From the NCBI GenBank assembly GCA_000697335.1, contig JNEM01013638.1:1-15516 (forward strand): a stretch of DNA of 15,516 nucleotides. The letters run 5' to 3'. The notes under the pieces are model-generated. The model was not told the origin of the DNA. It worked only from the letters and a program-made list of their open reading frames with translations, and did no database searches. Shown here piece after piece: positions 1 through 10,317 of the stretch. The DNA comes from Conidiobolus incongruus B7586 (lineage: Eukaryota; Entomophthoromycota; Entomophthoromycetes; Entomophthorales; Conidiobolaceae). Every line of letters starts with the position of its first letter. The first letter of the stretch is position 1. The position numbers and the translations under genes were made by a program.

Positions 1-1160
1 ATAAATAGGAAATTATATATTTTTAAATTATATATATATATCATTATACTTTTTGATTAAAAAATTAATTATTTAAAATTGGTTGTTTAATTTAATTATA
101 TTTAAAATAAATAATAATCACCAAAAGTTTTTTATTTTAGTATTAGTAAAACTTAACCATAAACTTTTTAAAATTATTTAAAATTTATAATTAGCTTTTA
201 ATAATAAAGTATTATTTAAATTAACAATTTATTATTATATAAATTACTTTAAAGTAAAAAGAGAAATTATTTAAAACTTGTTAAAATTTAAAAAATTAAT
301 TTTAACTATTATTTTAATAATTATTAATAAGGTAAAAAAATATATTAAAAAATAGATTTTTATTTTAATTAAAAAATTATCTAAATACTTTAATATTAGT
401 TTTAAAAGTATTTTATATATATTAAAGTTTAAACTCAAATTAATAAATAAAAATATAAAATAAATACCTTATAATTTAACTAAAGCTTAAAAAAAAGTTA
501 AAATATCTATTATTAAATAAAACTTACTAAAATATTATTAGAAACTTAAGCTTTTATAGTGAATAATTACAATTGATGAATTTTAAATCCTTTTGTATAA
601 TCCTTTATTAAAATATAAATCAAAATATTAAATTAAATTAAATTAACTTTTTCTACAAATCCCTTTAAATAAATATATTGTTAATAAACAAATGTTAATT
701 ATTATAATAAATTATAATAGTATATGTTATTCTTATTTAATTCTTAAAAGAAAATCAATTAATAATAAGTTTTTTATTATTTTTTAAATAAAACTATTTT
801 TAATTAGTGTTCTTATTATAATTCAAGAAAACTTATTATTTTATATAATAATTATAAAATATATAAATTTAAAGCTATAAAAAATTTTCTAATTAAAAAT
901 AACTAGAAAAAACTATTATATCTAGTATATTCTTTAGATTATAGCTTATATAATTATAATTGCTTCAGGCAATTAAAAAACCAGCTTGCAAAAAAGAAAA
1001 TTTTTATAAAAAAATTTAATTGGTTTGTAAAACATTAAATTTTAATCATTAATAAAAAGTATTATTTTTAGGTAATAGATCTTTGCTAAAAATATAGCAA
1101 AAAGTTATTAATAATAGAAAAATCTATTAAATTTATATTATATATTTTTTATATATTATA
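1..1160 (+). mobile_element. Decayed mariner-type DNA transposon, copy 1 (left end off window)
   Basis: This nearly pure A/T block is a direct repeat of the right end of the window, at an offset of about 14.36 kb and with small indels. Positions 61-120 match 14420-14479 at 56 of 60 bases by my count, and similarity continues to about 1158, where copy 2 leaves the window. Many differences elsewhere are C/T or G/A. The plus-strand frame carries the remains of a mariner transposase (separate entry). The 5' end and its terminal repeat are outside the window or unreadable. The 3' end is not clear; similarity cannot be followed past about 1160. The element is certainly dead. The family call rests on catalytic spacing and motifs, and the repeat itself is seen directly. 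Confidence 0.8.
557..1120 (+). pseudogene. Remnant of mariner (D,D34D) transposase, catalytic half
   Basis: The frame starting at 847 reads with motifs of a Tc1/mariner DDE transposase. The second catalytic Asp falls at 847-849, in an L-(H)-D-N context; the codon is now AAT. The third falls at 952-954, giving exactly 34 residues between, inside a degraded YSPDY.P.DY..FRQLKNQL block where proline codons have become Leu or Val codons. The likely first Asp (565-567), followed by a Trp-type position and Asn-Pro, lies 93 residues before the second. D-93-D-34-D is the mariner pattern. The tail to about 1120 resembles the mariner C-terminus only loosely. Several in-frame stops are present. One, TAG at 904-906, is TGG at the matching place in copy 2, a G-to-A change. 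The N-terminal DNA-binding half probably lies at about 90-550 but is too decayed to read. Confidence 0.72.
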
Positions 1161-1750
1161 TATTAAATTATATATTTATTTTAAATTACAAAAAATTCTC
1201 ATTATTTAAAATATAAAATAATATTAATTAATTATAAGTTGATTCAAATAATTATATCAATATCATAAAATTATTAATGTTATTATAATAAGGTATTTAA
1301 ACAATATATAAATTATCTTTACTAGATATTTGTATAATAGTCTATATAAAAATGATAATGCTTTTAAGAGACAAAATTTTCTGTTTTTTTTTCAAAAAAA
1401 TTTTATTTTAATTTTCAATTTAGAAGATTTTCAAGAAAATTATTCAAATTCCATCTTGTTAATACAACAAATGATATTTATTGAATCAAATAGCTATATT
1501 ATCAGATTGTATTTTGAAAGGTTTTGTCAAGTATGCTTTGTTCAATATGTTTAATAGATAAAATAATGTTCAAATTATTTTTTCAGATTAAAAATACTTT
1601 TAGAAAATCGATATATTCTTGAATATATATTTTAAAATAATAAACCATTTAAAAGATAAATACATATTTTTTATATATAAAATGAAAGATGGATTTACAG
1701 CACAATATTGATAAATAAAATACAGATATCTAGTAAGAATTAGGGAAAAC
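1161..1750. other. Spacer between mariner copy 1 and gene A
   Basis: Up to about 1330 this is A/T-only sequence, probably the degraded 3' flank or end of the transposon. From about 1340 the base composition returns to that of ordinary spacer. Roughly 1650-1750 would be the 3' untranslated region of gene A, which reads leftward. I see no exact AATAAA on the minus strand there. A 74-codon plus-strand open frame (1330-1554) is Phe/Asn/Ile-rich and unconvincing as a gene. Confidence 0.5.
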
Positions 1751-3433
1751 TTATGCGGAGCTTTTAAGTGTTTGAGTATCTTCAGCAAACCCATGCTTAG
1801 GGAAATATTTTTCTATTTGCTTTTGTACGTTTCCATTTTGGTTGATTTGATTAACATAGAATATATGTTGAAGACATGGCCAATAGTCGAATATTTCAAG
1901 CATAGTATTGAGACTAACGAGACTATTTCTCTTACCACCAAATTTATAAATATAATAGTGAGGTAGTGAGAAGATGTAATCAATGTTAATCATTGAATCA
2001 ATATATCGTTTTCTTTTGGGGTCGGCAGGGTATACTAATTCTACAAGGTTATCTATTAACTTAGATCTAATATATTTAAAATTTGGAAGATCTTCACCAG
2101 AGCGAGGTGACATAGGGGATGGATAATCATATGCATATATCTCTTCTAAATAATCGATCATGATCTGGTTGATTGTAATGCTATATGTCTGTAATAGAAG
2201 GAAATTTGTAACAAATAGGTTGAAATGAGGGTGATCAATAGGGAATTTTTCATTGAAGGACTTGCAATCAATTGAAACAAGGGGATGGTTGCGGATGTAA
2301 TAGCTAACAGCTTTCCATTCGTCCATAAAGGCGTCTTTGTCAATAGAGTTAATATTCCTTGCTGTGTATTTGAATTTGTAAAACTTCTCAGTTAGAGCGC
2401 ATGTAAAGCAGTAAAGCTCCATTGATAGATATCTAAGATATTGATTCAACTCATCTTGAGAAATATTGAATAAATTTCGGTCATACTTTTTCACCATGGA
2501 TTCAATTACAAGAAAGCTATGGTAATGATCATAGGATTTATCCCAATCTTCTCGAGTAGGTCGGACAGTGCGAGGGATTCTGGCGGTAGTATAAATATAT
2601 GCATCTGTTCTTTTTGCCATAGCCCATGTTGCCTCCAATTCTCTTTGGTACATCAGACTAGATGCTGATTGACCTCTGGATGGAGCTTTGTCTACTCCCA
2701 ACATTTGTAGTTTTCTTATTGCCTGAAGGTTATGCAAGCTGCCTTCACTACCAAGTCCATTTTGTAATTCTACATCAGCCAAAAGGATCAAGGCTTGTAT
2801 GTTTAATAAGCTGGTATCATGAGTCTGTGTAGACAATAAATATCTAGCTAACTTGTAAAATTGGTTATCTTTGATACTTGGAAATATTTTAGATCTATTC
2901 TTTCGAAGAAGAATTAGTTGCCCAATCAAATATGTTACATATAATATTGGAGTATAAAAAGGTTTACATTTAAAGAGTAATTGAAGATGTCGTAAATTAA
3001 TAAAAGGATAGCTGCTATAAGAATATTTGACATAAGTTCCAAAGAATAACTTTAGTTGAGTTGAGGATACCCTATCGTAAACTGGAGGTTGAGAAGAAAT
3101 GGAGCTATCAACATTTATGTTATAACTGAAGCTAGGCAAGTGGTTTAAATTTGGAGATTTAAATTTGTTAAATGTTCTCTTTCCTAAACCTTGAGAGATA
3201 AAATTGAGAATAGAAAAATCCATATCTACTCCATACTCCCTGTTGATATGGTTTAAAAGAATTTTCTCCAGAGCTTTCATCCGAGCTTCTAATTTGTCTT
3301 GTTTCGTAACAACTTCATCCTCATAGCGGACTGCTGTATAGGTACATTCACGACCTCGTTTGGAGCATCGTTCACAAGGATTTCCCTTAGTACATTTCTT
3401 TTTAATAATTCGACACCTATCACAAGCTAACAT
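1751..3433 (-). CDS. Zn2Cys6 transcription regulator A (560 aa)
   Basis: This is a predicted nuclear DNA-binding regulator. The zinc cluster opens the protein: Cys 4, 7, 14, 20, 23 and 30 (CX2CX6CX5CX2CX6C), with Lys 11-13 where family members contact CGG triplets. Residues 31-47 form the linker. Residues 48-62 look like a short dimerising coiled coil (L48, M52, L55, L59). Residues about 126-300 match the fungal-specific transcription factor middle domain. They include a YPFIN block at 142-146 and a degenerate form of the R..WW..D....GRP signature at 264-288. The C-terminal part ends near a WPC motif (518-520) followed by a 40-residue tail. The start is secure because all three paralogs begin ML(A/S)CD at the same distance from the first Cys. 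Residues 126-177 share 33 of 52 positions with gene C. No intron is visible. A short CT-rich stretch lies about 65-75 bp upstream. Target genes are unknown. Confidence 0.93.
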   Translation of the reverse strand: MLACDRCRIIKKKCTKGNPCERCSKRGRECTYTAVRYEDEVVTKQDKLEARMKALEKILLNHINREYGVDMDFSILNFISQGLGKRTFNKFKSPNLNHLPSFSYNINVDSSISSQPPVYDRVSSTQLKLFFGTYVKYSYSSYPFINLRHLQLLFKCKPFYTPILYVTYLIGQLILLRKNRSKIFPSIKDNQFYKLARYLLSTQTHDTSLLNIQALILLADVELQNGLGSEGSLHNLQAIRKLQMLGVDKAPSRGQSASSLMYQRELEATWAMAKRTDAYIYTTARIPRTVRPTREDWDKSYDHYHSFLVIESMVKKYDRNLFNISQDELNQYLRYLSMELYCFTCALTEKFYKFKYTARNINSIDKDAFMDEWKAVSYYIRNHPLVSIDCKSFNEKFPIDHPHFNLFVTNFLLLQTYSITINQIMIDYLEEIYAYDYPSPMSPRSGEDLPNFKYIRSKLIDNLVELVYPADPKRKRYIDSMINIDYIFSLPHYYIYKFGGKRNSLVSLNTMLEIFDYWPCLQHIFYVNQINQNGNVQKQIEKYFPKHGFAEDTQTLKSSA

Positions 3434-5397
3434 TATAATTTAAATATAACTGAAATTTAAGAATAATATAAATTTAACTTGTATGCTTATTATATGAAAG
3501 AGGAATAACCTAAATTAACTAGTCAGCATAATTTTTTGATCTTGTCCCTAACCAAGTTGTTTTTTGATAATTAGAATTTCTTATTTGCCTAATTTGGAAT
3601 AGTTTGTTCACGTAATTCAAATTATATATTTTAATTACAAATACAAACGATTATATTCAGAAAATTTGATCAAAATTTAAAATTTTTAAATTATATAGAA
3701 TTAATTCCACATAATTGAATTCATTTAAATATTATACTTTATTTGAAATATTTAAGATAATATTTCATTTGAGTATAATTGGTTATTTATTCTTCAAAAG
3801 TTCAACTGCAAAATAAAAACTAAAAACGACTTTACCCCCAAAAATCTGGAATAAAATCCATTCAAACTATTTAATCTAAATTCTATCAATGATATGTATA
3901 TTTGTTATATGATGATCTCATCACAAGTATTATTTAATACAGCATACCTCTGAATTAAAACTAATTATATATTTAGTAAAAATGAAAATAATATTAACAA
4001 GTTAAAATTATTTGCCAGACTTTATTATATTTTGTTTTGCGGCGTTATTTAAATTTTTTACTACTCTAGTTAATTAAAAAAATAAATATTTCAATATCAG
4101 TAATAAATATATCAGTTTATATTTTAAATTATAGATCTATATATCAATTAAATTATAAATTAAAATTGATTATATTATATACATTTTCTAATTTTTTTAA
4201 AATTATGCATAATATATTTATTAATGCTAAATGCATTTATATAATTGACTCATTTTTATATAACATTTCAAATGTGGCGCACTAGCTCAAAATTCCGAAA
4301 GAGTTATTACAATTGATTTAACACTACCAATTTCTTATTTGATTAAATGTACAAGTATATTTGACAAATTTATAAATTAAAAGTGATGAGCATAGGAATA
4401 GCCATTTAATTAGATATAATATTTATTAACATTAATCAACAATTAAATTTGTTAATATTTTATATACCGCAATATTGAATAAAAATTAGATTAGATATCA
4501 TTACAAATGATTAATATGAAATACATTGATTTTATTATATAGTTTTTTTATTCAAAATGATAGTTAAAATGGCAAAAGCATATTGTAACTTTTAATATAA
4601 CCATATTAATATTATCAAATATGATATCAAAATGATATAAGACCAAAAATAATTATTAATTATTTTTATTTTTATCAATTATTAATTATTTATTCAAAAT
4701 TTATATAATTATAATCAAAATAAAAATAAACTCAATATTTGTTAATTAAAAAAAAACTTAATTATTATTTATAAAAATTGCACCACATAAAAAAAAATTA
4801 TATTTTTTTTAAAGTTTCACAAATCTTTTAAAAAATTTTAATTTAAAAATTTATAAAAATTCATAAAAATTAACCACATAAAATTTATTTTAATAATACT
4901 GTATAAGTTTTTAAAGAATTTCATTTTCTTTGTTTTTCCTTATTTAGAGTTGATATATTATTGAATCTTAATATTTAAACATAATATTATATTAATAGTT
5001 GTATTGTATTTAGTAACAATTTTGAATAATTCTGTTGCCAGGGTTTATTAATCCGACCGGGATTTTGTTTCAGGACTTAGTTTTAATGGATAAAATGATT
5101 AATTAAGGCAAATGCTTGAATGTTGATTCCACGATTTTAATCAAATCTCGTTTTTATTAACAAATATTTATAAGATGTAAAATTATCACCAAACAAATCC
5201 TATAGAACAATGTTATTTATCGGAATTGTTGAATCTAATTAGATAAAAATGATAAATTATTTTTTATGGATAAAGTTAAAGTTGAAAAATATCCGAATTT
5301 TATTTAATAAATATTAATACAGAAATATTGAAGGAATAAAGTACAGGTAAAGTCAAATTGGAAGTGTTAGATATAATGTATAAAAATTATAGATACT
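3434..5397. other. Spacer between genes A and B
   Basis: This 2-kb A/T-rich spacer should hold the promoter of gene A at its left end and the 3' region of gene B at its right end. One CCAAT box on the minus strand (3778-3782) lies about 345 bp before gene A. Positions 5035-5060 are unusually GC-rich for the spacer and contain CCG at 5053-5055 and a CCGG at 5057-5060, triplets of the kind zinc-cluster proteins bind. The stretch around 4650-4900 is almost only A/T homopolymer and near-repeat sequence. I see no gene, tRNA or recognisable transposon. Confidence 0.5.
5299..5304 (-). terminator. Possible AATAAA polyadenylation signal of gene B
   Basis: An AATAAA hexamer on the minus strand lies about 95 bp past the gene B stop codon, a reasonable distance for a fungal 3' end. 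Chance occurrence is likely in such A/T-rich DNA. Confidence 0.3.
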
Positions 5398-6879
5398 TCA
5401 ATTAACAGGTCGTGCAATTCTTGGAATCATCCTTAGCGTTGGCCAAAGATCTATAGATTCATCAAATTTACTCTTGCATAATTTGGATATACTGTCCTCA
5501 GCTGCTGTGGCATACAATGTATAGTAACCTAAAACAAACGAATAATCGAGTTTCATATAGATATCGATTGACTGTTGCAGTCCGGGATCTCCAGAGCAAA
5601 GTATATTACACAAGTTAATGATGCAGGGCTTAGACATAGCAAAAATTGGATCATTCTTCATTTGCAATGAAATGTCGTAGTCATTCATAAATGTTTTGGT
5701 GGTTTGCTGGAAGTTAATGATACGCATCTGATAAATAAGATAGTTTGAGAGGTAGCCTGAGAAGTAAGGGTGATTTCTGAATGACTGAAGGAATTGGACT
5801 GCATCTATTTCGAAGAATGGGTGAGATTTTAAATAGTGTACAATATCATGGTAGGTTTCTAAAAATTCTTCGGAATTGATCGATTTTTCATCCACCTGCT
5901 TTCGGAGGTGATGTAACTGTTGCATAAGATACGCCCACATAATATATATGTTCATCAGCTGAGTAGGGTTGTCTGAAAGATCCAAGATAGACTGGGACTC
6001 CAAAAAATGCTGAGCTTTGAGTCTGATTAAGGGAGGCATATTGGAAGATACTTCTGTCACGGTATCAAACTTACATGCTACGGCCCAAGTATTCCTCCAA
6101 TCTGGATTAGACTCGTCCTGGGTCATCATTTGGAGTTTTCTTACTCCATCAATCAAATGACGGTTGGATAAAAAGGCATATCCCAATTCGAGCTCAACTT
6201 TTCCAAGTAAGAATAAAGCTTGCACAATTTCTAAATCAACAGTGTCTTCTTTTAATTTTATAAGCCATCTGGCAACTTGGTAAAAATAACTGGATTGAAA
6301 TAGAGGAATTGGATTAATATTATTTAATCGATTTTGAGTAACTTCTCCTACTAGATAAAGAACATTGAGCAGAGGGGAGGAATGCGGACAAGTAGAAAAA
6401 AGTTGATTCACATGGTTGATATTTACAAAAGGATAAAATAAATGAACACTTTCAATATAAGTTTGTAATAGTTGCTCCAAATAAGAGAGCGGTATGTTGA
6501 AATTAATTTGGTCTTTGGAATCCGAAAATATTGTGGTTCTGATTACAGGTAAATTAGACGAAGAAGAGGAAGGACCAGAGGAACTATTAGGGGGAGAGAC
6601 AGAGTCCTTATTTTCAGAGGTAATACCATACTTGGGAAGTACACTTTTTTCGAATTTTGGTAATTCGATTTTGACACCGTGCTCCTCTTCAATAAAGCAC
6701 AATAAGCTTTCTTCTAGTCTTTTTAACCGAAGCTCTAGCTTAAGTCTCTTAGGAACCACTTCATGTTTATATTTTTTAGCGTTATATTTACAGATTAGAT
6801 TTTTTTCAGCGCATCTGGAGCAGGGAGTATTTCGATCACACTTCTTTTTAGCAATTCGGCATTCATCACAACTTAACAT
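5398..6879 (-). CDS. Zn2Cys6 transcription regulator B (493 aa)
   Basis: This is a paralog of A and C and a predicted nuclear regulator. The N-terminal cluster has Cys 4, 7, 14, 20, 23 and 30 and Lys 11-13. The coiled-coil stretch has leucines at 48, 52, 55 and 59 in clean heptad spacing. The region after it differs from the paralogs: residues 93-109 are a Ser/Pro-rich low-complexity linker. The middle domain starts near 132, with YPFVN at 149-153, L..LYLVGE around 171-179, and a WAVACKFD block (265-272) equivalent to WAMAKRTD of gene A. The C-terminal part keeps the Asp-Tyr and Trp-Pro (479-480) landmarks but has only 13 residues after them, so it is the shortest of the three. It is the most diverged member in the middle domain, while its zinc cluster is as close to C (19 of 30 identical) as A is (18 of 30). 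The start is fixed by alignment with A and C. No intron is visible. Its ligand and target genes are unknown. Confidence 0.93.
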   Translation of the reverse strand: MLSCDECRIAKKKCDRNTPCSRCAEKNLICKYNAKKYKHEVVPKRLKLELRLKRLEESLLCFIEEEHGVKIELPKFEKSVLPKYGITSENKDSVSPPNSSSGPSSSSSNLPVIRTTIFSDSKDQINFNIPLSYLEQLLQTYIESVHLFYPFVNINHVNQLFSTCPHSSPLLNVLYLVGEVTQNRLNNINPIPLFQSSYFYQVARWLIKLKEDTVDLEIVQALFLLGKVELELGYAFLSNRHLIDGVRKLQMMTQDESNPDWRNTWAVACKFDTVTEVSSNMPPLIRLKAQHFLESQSILDLSDNPTQLMNIYIMWAYLMQQLHHLRKQVDEKSINSEEFLETYHDIVHYLKSHPFFEIDAVQFLQSFRNHPYFSGYLSNYLIYQMRIINFQQTTKTFMNDYDISLQMKNDPIFAMSKPCIINLCNILCSGDPGLQQSIDIYMKLDYSFVLGYYTLYATAAEDSISKLCKSKFDESIDLWPTLRMIPRIARPVN

Positions 6880-6968
6880 TTTGGATAATGAAATTTAAGT
6901 CAAATGTCAAATAATCAAATGAATTCAATCACTTTTCCTTCTAATTTATAGATCCACTTTATGCTCAA

Positions 6969-7010
6969 CCAATCAATTTTAAATAATGCTTGATTTAATT
7001 TTCAGCCAAT
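6969..7010 (-). promoter_or_regulatory. Pair of CCAAT boxes upstream of gene B
   Basis: Two CCAAT pentamers (written on the plus strand at 6969-6973 and 7006-7010) lie 90 and 127 bp before the gene B start codon, in reverse orientation to the gene. CCAAT is the site of the fungal Hap/CBF complex and often lies 80-200 bp upstream of start codons. Two in 42 bp of A/T-rich DNA is suggestive, not proof. Confidence 0.35.
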
Positions 7011-9444
7011 CGTCTCTCAATCCGCACTTTTTATTTTTGGAAAATAATGTGCTTTAAATTTTTCGAGTTAATCCATATATTGTAAATGTTAATATCTTAA
7101 CTTTATATCCCACTTTCTACATATTTGAAGAATTCTAAAATGAGATATTATATTTAAACAGGTTTATTTATTGCAATTAAAATATTTCTCTATCCTAATT
7201 ATACCATTGTTACAGAAATATAATACAATTCATTTACCAACTGAATCAATGTTTCATTACAAATTGCACAATATTTTAATATTTTACCTATTTTATAATT
7301 GTTTTAATTAATTATTAAATAGTATCCTTGAAAAAAACAAATGGAGATAAGCATAACTTTTAACCGTGGGCATTGTTGGAGTAAAGGAATAATTATGTAT
7401 CATAAATTGTGTGATTATTGTTCTGTTAACACAATTATTTGGTTCATTTTATTAAATCATTCTTATCAATAATTTATTATGGAATATTTAAAGATTTCTA
7501 TATAATGACTATAATATAATAATATTTAATTTGGATATAAAATAATTTTATTGTTTATATTTTGATTAAAATATTTTTAAATTTAAAACCCAGTTAATTT
7601 ATTTCAACTGTAAGATAATGATAATCAGTTATACAACAAGTCAAAATTACCACCAAAGTATATTTTACCTCAAAAATTATTCATTTTTAGATTATCTCGG
7701 AGTAAGTTAGAACTTTTGAATATTTTATTTCAATGTAAAATAGATTATCTGAAATCCGATGTGATTATTGGTGCATGATTAAATTGCAGCAAATATTCGA
7801 TTATTACTTTCCTCATCCATCATGTTATTATTACATAATCCATTATATTGACTAAACAACTTATATGTAAAAATCCTGAATGCCTTTATATTATGGCTCA
7901 AGCATTAAAGGAACTCATAATTTTGATTAAATTTGATTAATCTCAATGCGTATTTTTTTTTGATTAATTGTAACACGAAACTAATTTTATTAATTGCTGA
8001 AATTTGGGTTAATCTCAAACACTAAAAATTATTATGAACATGTAAAATTAATCTGGCAAAGAATTATAGCCATCCTTAAATATTCTATATATAAACATTG
8101 TCAATGATATTAATAAAATCCGTAAAAATCAAAATTAAATATTGTAAGTATCTCTTACATTGTTAAATATATTATAATTTTCAAAAATAGTCGCAATTAT
8201 TCATGCATAAAATTGTTGATTTTGCAAAGTGTAATTATTTGGAAACAATTTGATATATTCCTAATTAGGATTTTACCTTTAAAATCATTTCTCCGAGATA
8301 ATTAATTCCAATTTTGTTAATATTTTGAATTGATTTACTAATTTGGTTTTATATCAATTATCAAAGAAACATTTTTTTAGTACACTTAAAGTATATGAAT
8401 TGTAGTTTGTTAATAAGCTCATAATCCTAAAATCTCAAAATTATCTACAATCCAATAATAAATTAAATTATATGACCTGTCAAATATATCTGAATAGAAC
8501 TTTTCTCACATATAAAGAATATCAGCCAAAAGAAAGTCACAAAGAGAAGAACTTTTAAATAGCATAAATTAAGTAATTGAAAAAATGGATATTTAATAAG
8601 TTTTAAAATATTTTTTCAACTTTAGTCATTAATTCATTACAATGTACAATTTAAATTATAAGGTATTCTAGACCGAGTTAGTAAAAATTAAGTCAAATAT
8701 ATAAAATAATAACCTTTTTTCAATGTTTTTGATTTATATAATGTTCGATATATGTATTAATTTGAAAATTTGTATAAGAGCTTGAAATATACAACTATTA
8801 TAAAATTTTAAATGTCATATATATATACCATTAAGTCAATGACATTGGCATATTATAAAATATACCTAATTAAAAAGCTGGATAAATTTACTAATCGATC
8901 AAAAATAGTAATTTCAACATTGTTAATATTTTGAGTTTTGAAATTTTTAGGAGAAAATGGTATAAAAGAATTATGAGAAATATATAATAATATTCAATAA
9001 TATATTTAATACCATAATATCTAAGATTATTTCATTTTTCAATAAATAATTATATGCACAAGTATAAACTTAATATTTTCATTTTTATATATTTATATAA
9101 TATTGTCGAATATCGTCAAATTTATTAGTTGAGTTGATTTTATAATTGATTTTAAAACATAAATGATACAAAAAAGAAAATAATTATTATAATATCATCT
9201 TTTTACTTTTACAAATAATCTTGATTAATTTTTTATTTAGATCTTCAAAAATATATTGATTAACAATAGCTTTGACGCACAATTTAATTTTTACAAAGCT
9301 TAATATATTTTCAACAAATCAGAATTTTACATCCAATTTTTTCAGCTTTATATTTCTTGAGAAAAGAGGTTCTTAGTTCATCAATATAATTTATATTAGT
9401 TATACATATAATGATCTTTAATTTAACATATGCAAATATCTAAC

Positions 9445-9589
9445 AAAGCTGATCTTTCATGAGTATTCAAAGATAAAATATTATACACTATACAAACAAT
9501 TAGGTACTTTGTAGACATCAATATATTGGGCAAGGATTGTCAATAAGGAATATCATCAACAGGTGAGTTTAATATGTAAGATCAGCTTT
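9445..9589. repeat. Inverted repeat with 16-bp arms (15 of 16 paired)
   Basis: The arm 9445-9460 (beginning AAAGCTGATCTT) is the reverse complement of 9574-9589 apart from one mismatch. The spacer between them is 113 bp. The arms contain several G and C bases, so they stand out from the A/T background. It could be a small hairpin-forming insertion or the foot of a structured RNA. No target-site duplication is obvious. Confidence 0.4.
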
Positions 9590-10098
9590 CAGATTTCACC
9601 AAGATAATAATAATTGATTTAATATATTAAATTTTTCGATTATCCAAAGTTGTAGTCTAACAGTTTTGTTTCACTGTAAAAGGTGTATTTATTTTTATTG
9701 ATATTAAAGCTCAAATATTTTGATGCTCATAATAGGTGTTTAGGTAAAATAAATCAATAATATAATCCTTATCAGAATCTATACTATTATAAGTATATAA
9801 TAAAAAGCATTATAAATTCTGGCATTCATTAAAAACTTAATCACATTTTAATTTAATTCAAATTGAAAATTGAAAATTTTAAGGTTTGAACAAAACCCTC
9901 CTAATTTCAATGCAAATTCAAATCTCCTTAAATTGTATTTTAACCTGAATTTTTCATCGGCCCTAATTTTCCATGAATTTGTAATCAATTAAAACATTAA
10001 ATTAAATTAAATTAATTATTATTTAATCATAAATCTCTCATCTAGGAAATTTTTTATTTTTTATCACATATCCATTTTAAGAATTTTTAATATTGTCG

Positions 10099-10134
10099 CG
10101 GATCGGAAGGTCGGCTCACTATTCAATTTAACCG
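10099..10134. promoter_or_regulatory. Candidate zinc-cluster binding sites (CGG/CCG cluster)
   Basis: CGG occurs at 10099-10101, 10104-10106 and 10112-10114, and CCG at 10132-10134. The first three are direct repeats with gaps of 2 and 5 bp. Zn2Cys6 proteins bind pairs of CGG triplets with family-specific spacing, and this cluster lies between two divergent genes for such proteins, about 810-845 bp before gene C. The triplets are seen directly; the function is inferred. Confidence 0.25.
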
Positions 10135-10140
10135 CTCGTA

Positions 10141-10317
10141 ATGGTTCCTAATGTAAAATTCCAGATTGTAACAGTAATTAGAGTTTCAATAAATTGGCAA
10201 AGGACTAATCACACTATAAAACAGTCACTGAATACTCATTCGCTCAGGGATCATCTTGATCAGGTCCAAGCCGTACACCTTGATATTTTAATAAAATCCT
10301 TTAGAGTATCTCGTTAG
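10141..10317 (+). CDS. Small open frame, 58 aa, unknown
   Basis: The frame runs from ATG at 10141 to TAG at 10315-10317. The product has no recognised domain, signal peptide or membrane segment. Its second half (about residues 34-58) is rich in Leu, His, Asp and Arg and could be helical. Codons such as CTG, CTC, GTC, GCC and AGG are more GC-rich than the surroundings, which is the main reason to list it. A stop codon lies just upstream in frame (10129-10131), so it is not a simple piece of a longer single exon. The frame may be a by-product of a GC-rich non-coding element. No neighbour suggests a role. Confidence 0.2.
   Translation: MVPNVKFQIVTVIRVSINWQRTNHTIKQSLNTHSLRDHLDQVQAVHLDILIKSFRVSR

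Larger units (their letters stand above)
6880..10094. other. Left part of the 4-kb divergent spacer between B and C
   Basis: This is long A/T-rich sequence with no reading frame that looks like a gene. The first 130 bp are the likely promoter of gene B. Features seen include a 16-bp inverted pair at 9445-9589 (separate entry), a 12-bp perfect inverted pair (7691-7702 with 8291-8302) that may be chance, and a palindromic CCTAATTAGG near 8259. Composition is more balanced than in the transposon blocks, so this looks like ordinary spacer rather than a decayed mobile element. A spliced gene with short exons or a non-coding RNA cannot be excluded by eye. Confidence 0.45.

Noticed and set aside
1330-1554. 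74-codon plus-strand open frame between mariner copy 1 and gene A
   Set aside because: The product is dominated by Phe, Asn, Ile and Tyr from A/T-rich runs, matches no family I know, and lies in transposon-flanking DNA. Frames of this length are expected by chance across 15 kb.
5020-5110. Short open stretch of about 24 codons reading like coding sequence on the plus strand
   Set aside because: It is bounded by stops on both sides, has no start codon near its beginning, and no recognisable domain.
6494-6898. 134-codon plus-strand open frame
   Set aside because: It lies antisense over the start of gene B, whose zinc cluster and alignment to A and C prove the minus strand is coding. The other short frames over genes A and C are shadows in the same way.
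7691-8302. 12-bp perfect inverted pair (ATTATCTCGGAG with CTCCGAGATAAT), possible transposon ends
   Set aside because: Similarity stops at the 12 bp, there is no target-site duplication, and one such match is plausible by chance among all pairs in a 4-kb spacer.
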